A stretch of 64,000 nucleotides of DNA from Aquarana catesbeiana. Lineage: Eukaryota > Chordata > Amphibia > Anura > Ranidae. The notes under the pieces were generated by a model. The model saw only the letters and a list, made by a program, of their open reading frames with translations, had not been told where the DNA came from and ran no database searches. Of the stretch, positions 11,833 through 24,495 are shown piece after piece (position 1 is the stretch's first letter; each line of letters starts with the position of its first letter). The position numbers were made by a program, and so were the translations under genes. The stretch lies in the NCBI RefSeq assembly GCF_042186555.1, contig NC_133327.1, forward strand, positions 103,437,853 through 103,501,852, given 5' to 3'.

Positions 11833-11843
11833 CTGACTGGTAC
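11833..11843 (-). promoter_or_regulatory. Gypsy-1 primer-binding site (self-priming type)
   Basis: The 11 bases directly inside the 5' LTR read GTACCAGTCAG in the sense direction. This is not a tRNA-type TGG site. It is complementary to GCTGACTGGT at 12318-12309 inside the LTR, which lies about 31 nt downstream of a TATTTAAA box (12349-12342), where transcription should start. The gag ATG is only 17 nt inside the LTR. Confidence 0.75.
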
Positions 11844-12499
11844 TGTCACGTACCTGAAATGAGACTGAATTGATGAGGTTGGCCTCTCTTGTATCTCCAG
11901 TCCAGGTCCCACTGAGAGTGAAACAGAAGGAGCCAAGGAACAGGAGGCACACGAGTGCCTGCAGGTGGAAACCAGGAACCCTGTTGCAGGAAGTTGCAGC
12001 TGGTTGCAGGACTGTAGTTGCAGAGCAGGAAGTCGCAGCTGGTCGCAGGACTGTAGTTGCAGACACTCGGGTAGTTGTGCTGGGCCAAGCTGGGCACGAG
12101 GGCCAGGTCACAGGGATAGCCGGGTTCGTCAACAGGCAGGCAGCAGGGTACCAGAACATCAGGCAGAGACAGGTCAGATGGGAAGCCAGGATCAGGAACC
12201 AGAGATCAGGTATAACAGAGTCCAGAGCCGGGTAAACAGGAGCCAAGGTCAGCAACGGGAATCAGGCAGAATAACACAGGTTCAAAGTAACAGGGACACA
12301 GTCAGAAGACCAGTCAGCACCGATCAGTTGCTGGGGCCTCCTTTAAATAGGCCCACTGGCGCCAACTGGCGCTAGGGCGTGCTCCTGCGCGCGCACGCTG
12401 TGCGCGCACATTGCGCATGCGCATAAGCGCACATGGGCATCTTTGGTCTCCCGTGCGCGCTAGCGCGCACCAGGTGATTTCTGCTGGTTTCCTTACACA
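11844..12499 (-). repeat. Gypsy-1 5' LTR
   Basis: Sense ends TGTGTAAGGAAACC and GGTACGTGACA (TG...CA). It contains a GC-rich alternating purine-pyrimidine stretch (12375-12475), a TATA box TATTTAAA at 12349-12342, and repeats of GTTGCAGG-type text near 11985-12065. Only one LTR remains, so the outer boundary at 12499 rests on the TG end and on comparison with Gypsy-2. Confidence 0.75.
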
Positions 12500-13225
12500 G
12501 CCTCTGAGACATAGAGCTCTGCCCTCCGGGACAGGAAACACGTATACCAATTGTCTTAAAAGGTGGTCCTCCAGGCCTCCCTCTTCAGTTTACCAAAGAA
12601 CTACCGGAAGGCTCTGAAAGGCATAATACACTAACACTACGTCAGTACATAACTCCAACACCAGTTAAATACAAAACACCGGGTGGGAAACCAGGCTGTC
12701 CTGGAAGACTCCTAGAAAAAGAGTGACCGGTAAGTCTAACTCCAGTTTTCTCCTTTCATCTTCCAGGACAGCCTCTGAGATGATAAGCAAGAAACTTACT
12801 TTGTCAGGGTGGGACCACTGCCTGGAGGACCTTTCGTCCAAATGTCTGTTCTTTGTCAGAAAATAAATCCAGACGGTAGTGCCTAGCAAACGTTGAGTAG
12901 CTGGACTATGTTGCTGCCTTGCAGATGACCTCTGGAGAGGCTCCAGCCCTCTCTGCCCATGAAACCGATACTGCCCTGGTGGAATGTGCTTTAACTAATG
13001 GTGCTTGTCTACCTTCCAACTTATAGGCTTCTATGATTGCCATTCTTATCCATCTAGCGATGGAAGATTTAGAGGCCCTGCAACCCTTGCGGGCCCCCGA
13101 AAAATTAACAGAAAGAGAGTCTGAGTTCCTAAAACCTCTAGTGACTTCTAAATAAACTAAAAGGCTTCTCTTAACATCTAATAAACTTAAAGATTCCTCC
13201 TCATCTGCTTCTGAGGTTGAACGGA
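12500..13225 (-). pseudogene. DIRS element fragment: tyrosine recombinase C-terminus
   Basis: Translated leftward from about 13222, this gives a continuous frame with AHSTRAVSVSWAERAGASPE, then ICKAAT, a TAG stop (12908-12910) where the family has a Trp codon, and STFARHYRLDL. The R and H-x-x-R-type residues and the RHY segment with its Tyr fit the catalytic end of DIRS-type tyrosine recombinases, which these retroelements use instead of an integrase. The frame continues to near 12670. The rest of the DIRS element is absent. Gypsy-1 lies against it on the left and a hAT end on the right. Confidence 0.8.
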
Positions 13226-13455
13226 AAGTCAGCAGGACAATGTCCTAAACACTTTTTATGACAATAACATCCATATAAGCCTTTAAAGTTAGCACTTTTG
13301 ATTTTTCATGTTAGTGTCCCATAGACTTTAACGGTGTTCCGGCGGCTTTTCGAATTTTCCCTGAACACTGCATATTGTTCCGTGTTCGCAGAACATATGA
13401 ACAACCAAAGTTCGGCCCGAACTTATGCTCGGGCCAAACCGTTCATCCATCCCTA
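13226..13455. mobile_element. hAT-like element, right end
   Basis: Contains GTCCCATAGACTTTAACGG, the inverse of the subterminal sequence at 1485-1502, and ends CATCCATCCCTA, the inverse of the terminus at 1408. It marks the right border of the insertion in the Tc1 element. Confidence 0.65.
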
Positions 13456-13963
13456 CTCCTCACCTGGTTGCCGCCACACACGCTTGACACCATCTGAACC
13501 AAATAAGTTTATCTTGGTCTCATCAGACCACAGGACATGGTTCCAGTAATCCATGTCCTTAGTCTGCTTGTCTTCAGCAAACTGTTTGCGGGCTCTCTTG
13601 TGTATCATCATTAGAAGAGGCTTCCTTCTGGGATGACAGCCATGCAGACCCATTAGATGCAGTGTGGTCTGAGCACTGACAGGCTGACCCCCCTACCCCT
13701 TCAACCTCTGCAGCAATGCTGGCAGCACTCATATGTCTAGTTTCCAAAGACAACCTCTGGATATGACTCAACTTCTTTGGTCTACCATGGCGAGGCCTGT
13801 TCTGAGTGGAACCTATCCTGTTAAACCGCTGTATGATCCTGGCCACTGTGCTGCAGCTCAGTTTCAGGGTCTTGGCAATCTTCTTATAGCCTAGGCCATC
13901 TTTATGTAGAGCAACAATTCTTTTTTTCAGATCCTCAGAGAGTTATTTGCCATGAGGTGCCAT
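13453..13963 (-). pseudogene. Tc1 transposase, N-terminal half
   Basis: From an ATG at 13963: MAPHGK, a TAA, then the helix-turn-helix region LSEDLKKRIVALHKDGLGYK and STVARIIQRFNRIG, a GRPKKLS-type hook, and the start of the catalytic domain with HVLWSDETKINLFG, which holds the first catalytic Asp. It is cut off after WRQPGEE by the nested insertion. It has an early stop and a frameshift near 13650-13690. The C-terminal half is at 1210-1407. Confidence 0.85.
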
Positions 13964-14368
13964 GTTGAACTTCCAGTGACCAGTGTGAGAGAGAGAGTGA
14001 TAACACCAAATTTAACACACCTGCTCCCCATTCACACCTGAGACCTGGTAACACTAACAAGTCACATGACACCGGGGAGGGAAAATGGCTAATTGGGCCC
14101 AATTTGGACATTTTCACTTAGGGGTGTACTCACTTTTGTTGCCAGCGGTTTAGACATTAATGGCTGTGTGTTGAGTTATTTTGAGGGGACAGCAAATTTA
14201 CACTGTAATACAAGCTATACACTCACTACTTTACATTGTAGCAAAGTGCCATTTCTTCAATGTTGTCACATGAAAAGACATAATAAAATATTTACAAAAA
14301 TGTGAGGGGTGTACTGTATTGAGTATTTCTGTGCCGGAATCAGCAATAAAAGCACCCGTGTTGCTTAA

Positions 14369-14692
14369 GGCTCTTTTCACACCTAAGCGTACAGCAGTAA
14401 CACCTGCTGCACCGCCTTTTTCATTCATTTGAATGGGCCTTCCTCTGCTCCAAAAACATGCCAAAGAAGCTCATGTACCAAATTTTGGCACAGAGCCAGG
14501 CCCGTTTGGCAATGCGATTTTTGCCACAATTTTAGTGTGTTTTGTCGCTTTAAATTTGCTGCAAAATCACACTGCTCGGGGTGCCATTATGAAATAATGT
14601 GATCGCAAATGCGTCCCCTGTTTTGCTGCATTTTTGGAATTGTGGGAGGAATTGTGCCTGTGACATCAGTATGCTCAGGTGTGAATGGAGCC
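14369..14692. mobile_element. Harbinger-like MITE
   Basis: Terminal inverted repeats GGCTCTTTTCACACCTAAGC and the inverse of GCTCAGGTGTGAATGGAGCC. TAA flanks both ends (one base offset on the right), which would fit a 3-bp Harbinger target duplication. No coding capacity. Confidence 0.6.
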
Positions 14693-14747
14693 ATAAGACC
14701 TCTTAACTGCAGCAAATTCTAGGAACATAACAGTAAGCTTTTGGAAT

Positions 14748-15090
14748 ATAGACTGTATGGCCAAAAATTTGTGCACACCTGACCAACACATATACACTTT
14801 AGGGGAGATTTACTAAAACTGGTGCACTCAGAATCTGGTGCGGCTATGTATGGTAGCCAAGCTTCTAACTTCAGCTTGTGCAATTAAGCTTTTGCAATAA
14901 AACATGGAAACTGCTTGGTTTCTATGCAGATCTGCACCAGATTTTGCACTCTCCAATTTTAGTAAATCACCTGCTATATATATCCAAAAGGGCGGGACCT
15001 CCAAATTATTACCCATGGTTTTAGAATGGAATGTCGAACAACCTCATATATAGTGTTGGTCAATATGGAGTCGAATGTACCTGGGTTAGG
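14748..15090. mobile_element. Tc1-like terminal fragment with nested MITE
   Basis: ACTGTATGGCCAAAAATTTG and the following sequence resemble the end of another Tc1 family. Related sequence resumes at about 15000 (CCATGGTTTTAGAATGGAAT). Between them, 14801-14972 is a MITE. Confidence 0.5.
14801..14972. mobile_element. Short MITE with ATTTACTAAAA-type ends
   Basis: Left AGGGGAGATTTACTAAAACT and right inverse AGGTGATTTACTAAAATTGG form terminal inverted repeats around 170 bp of sequence. A distant relative with similar ends is at 28411-28673. Confidence 0.65.
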
Positions 15091-15710
15091 CTCACATTAC
15101 TGAAGTTCACAACTAAAAATGAGCAATGACCATTTTCTAGGCTAAGAGGCAGGGGATTGTCAAACAAATGGCATGGGGGCTAGACACTGTACATGTACAT
15201 TGAATATGTACATGTACCAAAGAAGATTTTTTATTAAAAAAAAAGCTCCATTTGGCATTTTCTGGGGCAGGCAAAGCCTGCCCCAGAAAAACTGACATTT
15301 ACAAAAAAAAAAACCTTTTGTTAAATGACAGCTTTGGCACATTTGTAAATAAGGTGGCTGGGGATTCCCTTCATCTCTACCAGACCCCTCACCATACTAA
15401 ACATATCCAGATCTAGCCTACCGATCTGGGGGTACAGTAAAAAAAAGGGGGCCATATTGTGAACACTGTGTGTGAGTCACTGACAGTCTGTCACACAATA
15501 TGACAGAGATGGAGGAAACCAGTATTCCATGTTTACTTTGTGTGCTTCTGTATGATGTAGCATCTTATAGGTAGTGCAGAGGCGGTGCAGGAGTGAAAAG
15601 GGAATACTAGTATGAAATAAGCAGTCATTACATTTGGATGACTATACAGGACCTGTGGCCCCAATACATCAGGAGTCATCCTCAGAGTACCCCTCTTGCA
15701 TTTATTGCAT
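15091..15710. other. Unassigned region with one hairpin
   Basis: No gene. A perfect short hairpin lies near 15258-15292 (TTCTGGGGCAGGC / GCCTGCCCCAGAA) between A-rich tracts. The rest is not recognised. Confidence 0.4.
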
Positions 15711-16050
15711 TAGGCTAGGTACACATTTGTGGGTTGCAAAATGACGTGTTTTCCTGTAAAGCATAAAAAGGTGCAGCCCTTTTGCAGACATGCAGTGGTG
15801 CCATTTATTCTTAATAGCACCCCCACGCATCTTGCTAACACGCAGGTCAAAACCTGCGTGTTTTTTTTGTTTTTTTTTTTCTTGTAAAAAACAAAAACAA
15901 AAAACAAAGTGCCATGTGTTTTGGTGGGCCGTGAGTTTTTAAAAGTGTCATGCACTACATAGTGCATTTTCACGCAGCCCACTAAAATGAATGGGCTAAA
16001 CGCAACTCATAAAAATGCTCTGTTGCACCCACATAGGTGTGAATGGAGCT
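15711..16050. mobile_element. Probable MITE
   Basis: Left end GGCTAGGTACACATTTGTGG and right end inverse GCTCCATTCACACCTATGTG are imperfect inverted repeats. It contains a T-rich/A-rich tract at 15855-15905. Boundaries approximate. Confidence 0.45.
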
Positions 16051-16190
16051 TTACATCAATTGCACCCCCCCTTACATCAATTGTCCCTTTTAGAGTGCTC
16101 CCTTACATCAGTTGCCCCATCAGAGTCCCCACTTACATCAATTGCCTCATCAGAATCCCCCTCTACATCAATTGTTCCAATCAGACTGGC
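16051..16190. repeat. Short TTACATCA tandem array
   Basis: Five to six degenerate copies of a 25-30-bp unit containing CTTACATCAATTG(CCC). Related in wording to the 31-bp array at 1-462. Confidence 0.7.
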
Positions 16191-17068
16191 TCATTATGGA
16201 TCAGTGGATGCACTCTTATGCCGCGTACACACGGTCGGACTTTCCGGCATACTTGGTCCGGTGGACCAGAGTGTGCCGGACAATCCGCCCGTGTGTGGGC
16301 GGCGGCGGACTTTTCCGGCGGACTTCTTCCCAAAAGCCCGCCGGACCTAGATTTGAAACCAGTTTTAAATCTTTCCGTAGGACTCAGTTTCGGGCGGAAA
16401 GTCCGCTCGTGTGTGTGCTGGTCCGACGGAAAGCCCGCTCGTGTGTAGGCTGGTCCGATGGAAAGCCCGCTCGTGTGTAGGCTGGTCCGACGGACCAGAT
16501 ACGACGCGAGGGCAGGGTATTGCATCTCGCGCTCTCTGCAATAGGAAAAACAAATCTTCCTATTGCGGTGAGCGCGGTGCATGCCAGGCCCTTAGGTCTG
16601 GTATGGATTATAAAGGGAACCCCGCTACGCCGAAAAAACGGCGTGGGGTCCCCCCTAGAATCCATACCAGACCCCCGATCCGAGCACGCAGCCTGGCCGG
16701 TCAGGAAAGGGGGTGGGGACGAGCGAGCGCCCCCCCCCCCCCTCCTGAACCGTACCAGGCCGCATGCCCTCAACATGGGGGGTGGGTGCTTTGGGGGAGG
16801 GGGGCGCCCTGCGGGGCCCCCCCACCCCAAAGCACCTTGTCCCCATGTTGATGAGGACAAGGGCCTCTTCCCGACAACCCTGGCCGTTGGTTGTCGGGGT
16901 CTGCGGGCGGGGGGCTTATCGGAATCCGGGAGCCCCCTTTAATAAGGGGGCCCCCAGATCCCGGCCCCCCACCCTATGTGAATGAGTATGGGGTACATGG
17001 TACCCCTACCCATTCACCTAGGGAAAAAGTGTAAGTAATAAAACACACTACACAGGTTTTTAAAATAT

Positions 17069-17347
17069 TTTATTAAACAGCTCCGGGGGGGGGATCTTCC
17101 TCCGGCTTCGGGGGTCCCTCCGCTTCATCTTCTCCCGGCGTCCGGTTGGTTCTTCTCCGCTCTCTTCTCCCGGTGTTCCTGTTCTTCGGCCGGCTCCTCT
17201 GCTGTCTTCAGGTAGCTCTCTTGCCAGCAGAGGTCCGGACTTCTGGGCTTCTGGGCTTCTGGGCTTCTGGGCTTCTCTTCCCCAGATGTTGACACGACGC
17301 TCTCTCCGGCTGGACTGCTCTCCGAGGGCTGCTTTGTGACTTATATA
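17069..17347 (-). promoter_or_regulatory. Left-facing promoter and transcript unit of the palindrome
   Basis: Mirror image of the unit at 17492-17789. On the minus strand: GC box (GGGGGCGGGG) just upstream, TATATAAG at 17347-17340, about 270 bp of GC-rich sequence, then AATAAA at 17074-17069. Open frames of 60-105 codons cross it, but their first ATGs lie upstream of the TATA box, so a transcript started there would have only one late ATG. It may be non-coding. Confidence 0.5.
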
Positions 17348-17491
17348 GGCGGAGACCCCGCCCCCTTTTGATGTCACAGTCCCTGGGCATGCTGGGACTG
17401 TGACGTTTTAGGGGGCGTGGTCAACATCACCCAGTGACCACGCCCCCTAAAACGTCACAGTCCCAGCATGCCCAGGGACTGTGACATCAAA

Positions 17492-17789
17492 AGGGGGCGG
17501 GGTCTCCACCTATATAAGTCACAACGCAGCCCTCGGAGAGCAGTCCAGCCGGAGAGAGCGTCGTGTCAACATCTGGGGAAGAGAAGCCCAGAAGCCCAGA
17601 AGCCCAGAAGCCCAGAAGTCCGGACCTCTGCTGGCAAGAGAGCTACCTGAAGACAGCAGAGGAGCCGGCCGAAGAACAGGAACACCGGGAGAAGAGAGCG
17701 GAGAAGAACCAACCGGACGCCGGGAGAAGATGAAGCGGAGGGACCCCCGAAGCCGGAGGAAGATCCCCCCCCCGGAGCTGTTTAATAAA
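17492..17789 (+). promoter_or_regulatory. Right-facing promoter and transcript unit of the palindrome
   Basis: GC box GGGGGCGGGG (about 17493-17502), TATATAAG at 17511-17518, a 9-bp tandem AGAAGCCC-type repeat in four copies (17584-17618), and AATAAA at 17784-17789. CRE-like half sites (GACGT, TGACATCA) lie between the two divergent promoters. The only ATG after the expected start is at 17727, giving a short Arg/Pro-rich tail. Predicted Pol II-type signals; expression is untested. Confidence 0.5.
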
Positions 17790-18597
17790 ATATTTTAAAA
17801 ACCTGTGTAGTGTGTTTTATTACTTACACTTTTTCCCTAGGTGAATGGGTAGGGGTACCATGTACCCCATACTCATTCACATAGGGTGGGGGGCCGGGAT
17901 CTGGGGGCCCCCTTATTAAAGGGGGCTCCCGGATTCCGATAAGCCCCCCGCCCGCAGACCCCGACAACCAACGGCCAGGGTTGTCGGGAAGAGGCCCTTG
18001 TCCTCATCAACATGGGGACAAGGTGCTTTGGGGTGGGGGGGCCCCGCAGGGCGCCCCCCTCCCCCAAAGCACCCACCCCCCATGTTGAGGGCATGCGGCC
18101 TGGTACGGTTCAGGAGGGGGGGGGGCGCTCGCTCGTCCCCACCCCCTTTCCTGACCGGCCAGGCTGCGTGCACGGATCGGGGGTCTGGTATGGATTTTAG
18201 GGGGGACCCCACGCCGTTTTTTCGGCGTAGCGGGGTTCCCTTTATAATCCATACCAGACCTAAGGGCCTGGTATGACCCGCGACGGGGCTCGCAAGGTGT
18301 CAATCTCGCCGATAAAAGCGGCAAGATTGACATCCTTTGCTAGTCCCGTCGCACCTGAGTCACGTTCAAAATGAACGGACTTGTCCGTGTGTGGGCAAGT
18401 CCGTTCATTCTGAAAGTCCGCCGGAACTCCGGCGAAAGTCCGTCGGAAAGACGGGCGGACTTAGCCCGCCGGAAAGTCCGGTCGTGTGTGGGCAAGTCCG
18501 TCCGTTTTAAAGTCCGGCGCACCTGGCGGACAAAGTCCGTCGGAAAGTGTGCCGGACCAAGTAGGATAGAAAGTCCGACCGTGTGTACGCGGCATTA

Positions 18598-19018
18598 GAG
18601 ACCTGGGGGTGAAATTAAAATCTAGGCACCACCCCCCCCCCCATCCGGGCTTGGTACTATCACGATGTTGGTGCAGTGATCTCCCTCACTGTGGTATTGT
18701 ATTCTGACAGGGGGACTGCACCCCCCGCCAGAACACACTGATCAGAGCTCGTAGCCATTGGCTGCCAGCCCTGATTGGATGCTGGTTTTCCAGCATGACC
18801 CTTCTACAAAAGCCTGCCATTAGACCAGCTTTTGTCGGAAGCTGTACACACTGACAAATGTTGGCTGATTCTTGTTAAACTGACCATTACCGGACGATAT
18901 TCAGCCCTTGTGAACCCAGCCTTATCCTAGATTTTATGGATTTCACGTGAGAACCTCATATAAAAAAAACTGAAAAAAAGGGTCCCCCAAAATCAATATC
19001 AAACTCCTATTCAATCAT
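18598..19018. other. Unassigned region
   Basis: No gene. It includes a C-run (18628-18641) and MITE-like fragments such as ACACACTGACAAATGTTGG. Nothing firmly assigned. Confidence 0.35.
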
Positions 19019-19019
19019 G

Positions 19020-19310
19020 CAGCCTAGAAGACCAAGAAGGGGGGGGGGGGGAGTTGAATGTATGCCTGTCCTCTCAAATCATACCAGACAACATGCCCTC
19101 AACATCAGGTCTCCCCGGCAAAGTACTTTGTCTTCATCTTGATGAGGAGAACGGCCTTTCCACAACCCTGGCCCAGTAGTTGTGGGGGTCTTCAGGTGGG
19201 AGGCTTATCACAATCTTGAAGGTTCCCCCCCCCCCCCAGATACCACCCTGCCACATGAATGAATAAGTGGTAGATAGTACCCCAACACCTTCACCAAAAA
19301 ATATTTGGTC
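19020..19310. repeat. Diverged copy of part of the palindrome arm
   Basis: The order of segments matches 16745-17010: ACATGCCCTCAACAT, a GATGAGGA block, an ACAACCCTGGCC block, GGGGGCTTATC-like text and a C-run before an ATGAATG block. Many substitutions and small gaps. It suggests that the arm of the large palindrome belongs to an older family. Confidence 0.6.
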
Positions 19311-19577
19311 AGTGATGTCAGTGTTATCCCTGTATCTTTGTTTACCTGGCTGGGTATTCCCTGCCAACAAATGAATGGGGCACTGGTTGCTAAGAATGCG
19401 GCGGGTGTCAGCACCGAAACTGAGAGCTTAATCCTAAAGGCCAGGGGTCTAAAAACATTTGGCCATATAGTCTACTTTATTGGTTTTATAGTGCTAACAA
19501 ATTAAATAAATCTGTACAGGCAAAGCTATACACACACCATTCACAGCATTTGTAATGGTAAAAGCATTTAGGCTCAA
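19311..19577. other. Unassigned spacer
   Basis: Nothing recognised. Confidence 0.3.
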
Positions 19578-19581
19578 TTAA

Positions 19582-20016
19582 AGTGGTTGTAAACCCCTTT
19601 AATGAAAAAAAAAACAAAAACAAAAAAAACCCTGCAAGACAAAGGCACAATGAGCTAGTATGCGTCGCATACTAGCTCATTATGAAATACCTACCTTAGA
19701 ACGATGCTGTTGCAGCAGTCCTCGCACACCACTGTGACCGGCAACATGCCGTCCCGGAGTTATTTCCGGGTTCGCGGAAGCTGCGATGACGTCACTCCCG
19801 TGCATGCACACGGAAGTCACCAGTAACGGCACAGCAGCTGAAGAAACAGCATGAGTGAGCCGTTTCTTCAGTGCACATGTGCCAATGATGCACATGTGGA
19901 TACAGTGAATATCTCCTAAACTGTGCAGGTTTAGGAGATATTCATGGTACCTACAGGTAAGCCTTATTATAGGCTTACCTGTAGTTAAAAGTGGTTATAC
20001 AGGGATTACAACCACT
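19582..20016. mobile_element. TTAA-flanked MITE, copy A
   Basis: Ends AGTGGTTGTAAACCCC and the inverse of ATTACAACCACT, with TTAA directly outside both ends (19578-19581, 20017-20020). It contains internal hairpins: TGAGCTAGTATGCG/CGCATACTAGCTCA near 19650-19680 and a GGAGATATTCA pair near 19910-19943. TTAA is the piggyBac target, so a piggyBac-related MITE is likely. Copy B is at 62107-62549 in the opposite orientation. Confidence 0.75.
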
Positions 20017-20020
20017 TTAA

Positions 20021-20694
20021 ACGTTTATCTGTTCATATCCCAAGAGATATGAGAAGCCTGCTTGTGAATCAACGTACTAGCATCAATGCATGACTAAAAT
20101 ATCAGTTGGTGAGAAGGTGCCCTTTAATCTATCAGTATGTTTTTCACTCATAAGAAGCCCAGATGGTTCACACAAATATAAAAAGGTAAGCATATACCCT
20201 ACTTGTCCTTGCTTTCAAAGGAAGCTTATAAAGCCAATGTTAGAATTTGTTTTAGATTTTGATAGAGCAATGAGGGGTCAGAACTACTGTCAGTTTTTTT
20301 TTTTTCTGTGTCCCCTTTAAGAAGATTTACCTTTCTAATTGTCCCGTTTACCAATGTCACCTGGAATTAATGTGAAGATAAATCCAAACTTTTGAGTTGT
20401 CTCCAGAAAAGGAATAGAGGGGAGATCATCCAATTGGGACACCTGTTCCTGTGACAGGAATAATCTTTAATATAATCAGATTTTGTTGCTTTGCAGCCTG
20501 AAATGAAGACAGACACAGTTTTTGTTTTATCCAGCTGTATTTACTCAGTGCAACTTCTAACATCCAAGTGAAAGATATAACACCAACATGTCAGAAAAAA
20601 ACAAATGTTCAATAACAGAACTACTGAGTTGGAAAAAGGATCACCCCTCCTTCTAAAAAAGGACTTGTAAACTCAATTAGGTGTAACTGATCAC
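20021..20694. other. Unassigned region, possible Tc1-like fragment
   Basis: 20490-20690 (GAGTTGGAAAAAGGATCACC and a long stretch upstream) resembles the terminus of a Tc1-like family, but no inverted partner is visible. The rest is unrecognised. Confidence 0.35.
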
Positions 20695-21038
20695 TAGGGA
20701 TGAGCTTGATGTTCGGGTCGAACATACGTTCGACTCGAGCATTGGGCAAGAGCAAGAGCAAACATTATGGGGCGTTCGTGGCAAATTCGAGCACCACGGA
20801 ACGCCCCATAATGCACTGCGACATCGCAGTGCATTGCTGTATGATGATTGGCCAAAGCATGAACCTGACCTGCATGCTTTGGCCAATCATGGCTCAGGGG
20901 GACGAAGTCCACACTCGACACTATATAAGGCTGCCTACGCAGCGGCCCTGTGTACTGTTGTTGGTGTGGACGGAGAGATAGCTTGATTTAGATTAAGCAG
21001 ACAGGGTATTCAGTTAGTGGCAGTGTATTTGGTATAGA

Positions 21039-22286
<1,248 letters not shown>

Positions 22287-22329
22287 TATATATAGATAAA
22301 TATATACACATACACACACACACATATAC

Positions 22330-22360
<31 letters not shown>

Positions 22361-22364
22361 TATA
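22287..22364. repeat. TA/CA microsatellite remnant
   Basis: Continuation of the hAT-internal dinucleotide repeat after the LTR, now mixed TATA and CACA. Confidence 0.85.
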
Positions 22365-24100
<1,736 letters not shown>

Positions 24101-24495
24101 ACATATACACAGTCAGTCAGTCTAGTATATATACTCTGCATTTAGCATAGACTATAAATTTTTACTCTATATTCAGTCAGTGCATTAATATATATATATA
24201 ATATATATATACTCTGCATCCAGTGTAGCCCATATCTACAGTGCATTCTGTGTTGTACTGTTTCTAATACACTTCAGGTGGTGTACACAGTATCTAATAC
24301 AGTGTGTACAGTTTCTACTCCACTTCTGGTGGTGTACACAGTACACAATACAGTGCAGCTGTAGTACAGTTGCTAATACAGTGCAGGCAGTGTACACAGT
24401 ATCTAATACAGTGTGTACAGTTTCTACTACACTTCTGGTGGTGTACACAGTATCTAATACAGTGTAGTGTGGTGTTGCAAAACAAAATATACATC

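Larger units (their letters stand above)
7244..12499 (-). mobile_element. Ty3/Gypsy retrotransposon Gypsy-1, 3'-truncated
   Basis: Minus-strand element: 5' LTR 11844-12499, then gag, protease, reverse transcriptase, RNase H and integrase, cut off at about 7244 within the last third of integrase. The 3' LTR and any chromodomain are missing. It is a close relative of Gypsy-2 (45086-51410) but a different family, as the proteins are similar and the LTRs are not. A 905-bp hAT MITE interrupts the reverse transcriptase at 8908-9812. It lies directly next to a DIRS fragment at 12500. Confidence 0.9.
780..14333 (-). mobile_element. Tc1/mariner transposon split by a 12-kb nested insertion
   Basis: The left part (780-1407) and right part (13456-14333) belong to one element. 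Their outer ends are inverted copies of each other: left CAGTATCTCAGAAAAGTGAG and then TACACCCCTCAC, with a mutated inverse at 14285-14333. Both ends share the stretch leading to ATGTGACAACA. The transposase runs on the minus strand, with its N-terminus on the right and C-terminus on the left. The two halves do not abut: about 30-40 central transposase codons appear to be missing, so a deletion accompanied or followed the insertion. A TA lies at 778-779. The right terminus is degraded, so its exact end is uncertain. Confidence 0.85.
16219..18594. mobile_element. 2.4-kb palindromic Harbinger-like element
   Basis: Both ends read TGCCGCGTACACACGGTCGG inward, and TTA is duplicated on each side (16216-16218 and 18595-18597), fitting the 3-bp target preference of PIF/Harbinger elements. 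The arms are about 1.2 kb each and meet at a 10-nt spacer (17424-17433). The inner 0.83 kb of each arm is nearly perfect; the outer 0.35 kb has diverged. There is no transposase, so it would need enzyme supplied by another element. Terminal sequence is related to the smaller MITEs at 25876 and 59805. Confidence 0.85.

Noticed and set aside
17481..17798. 105-codon frame present in both arms of the palindrome as a gene
   Set aside because: Identity between arms follows from the palindrome; its first ATGs lie upstream of the TATA box and the peptide has no recognisable domain. Kept only as a possible transcript.
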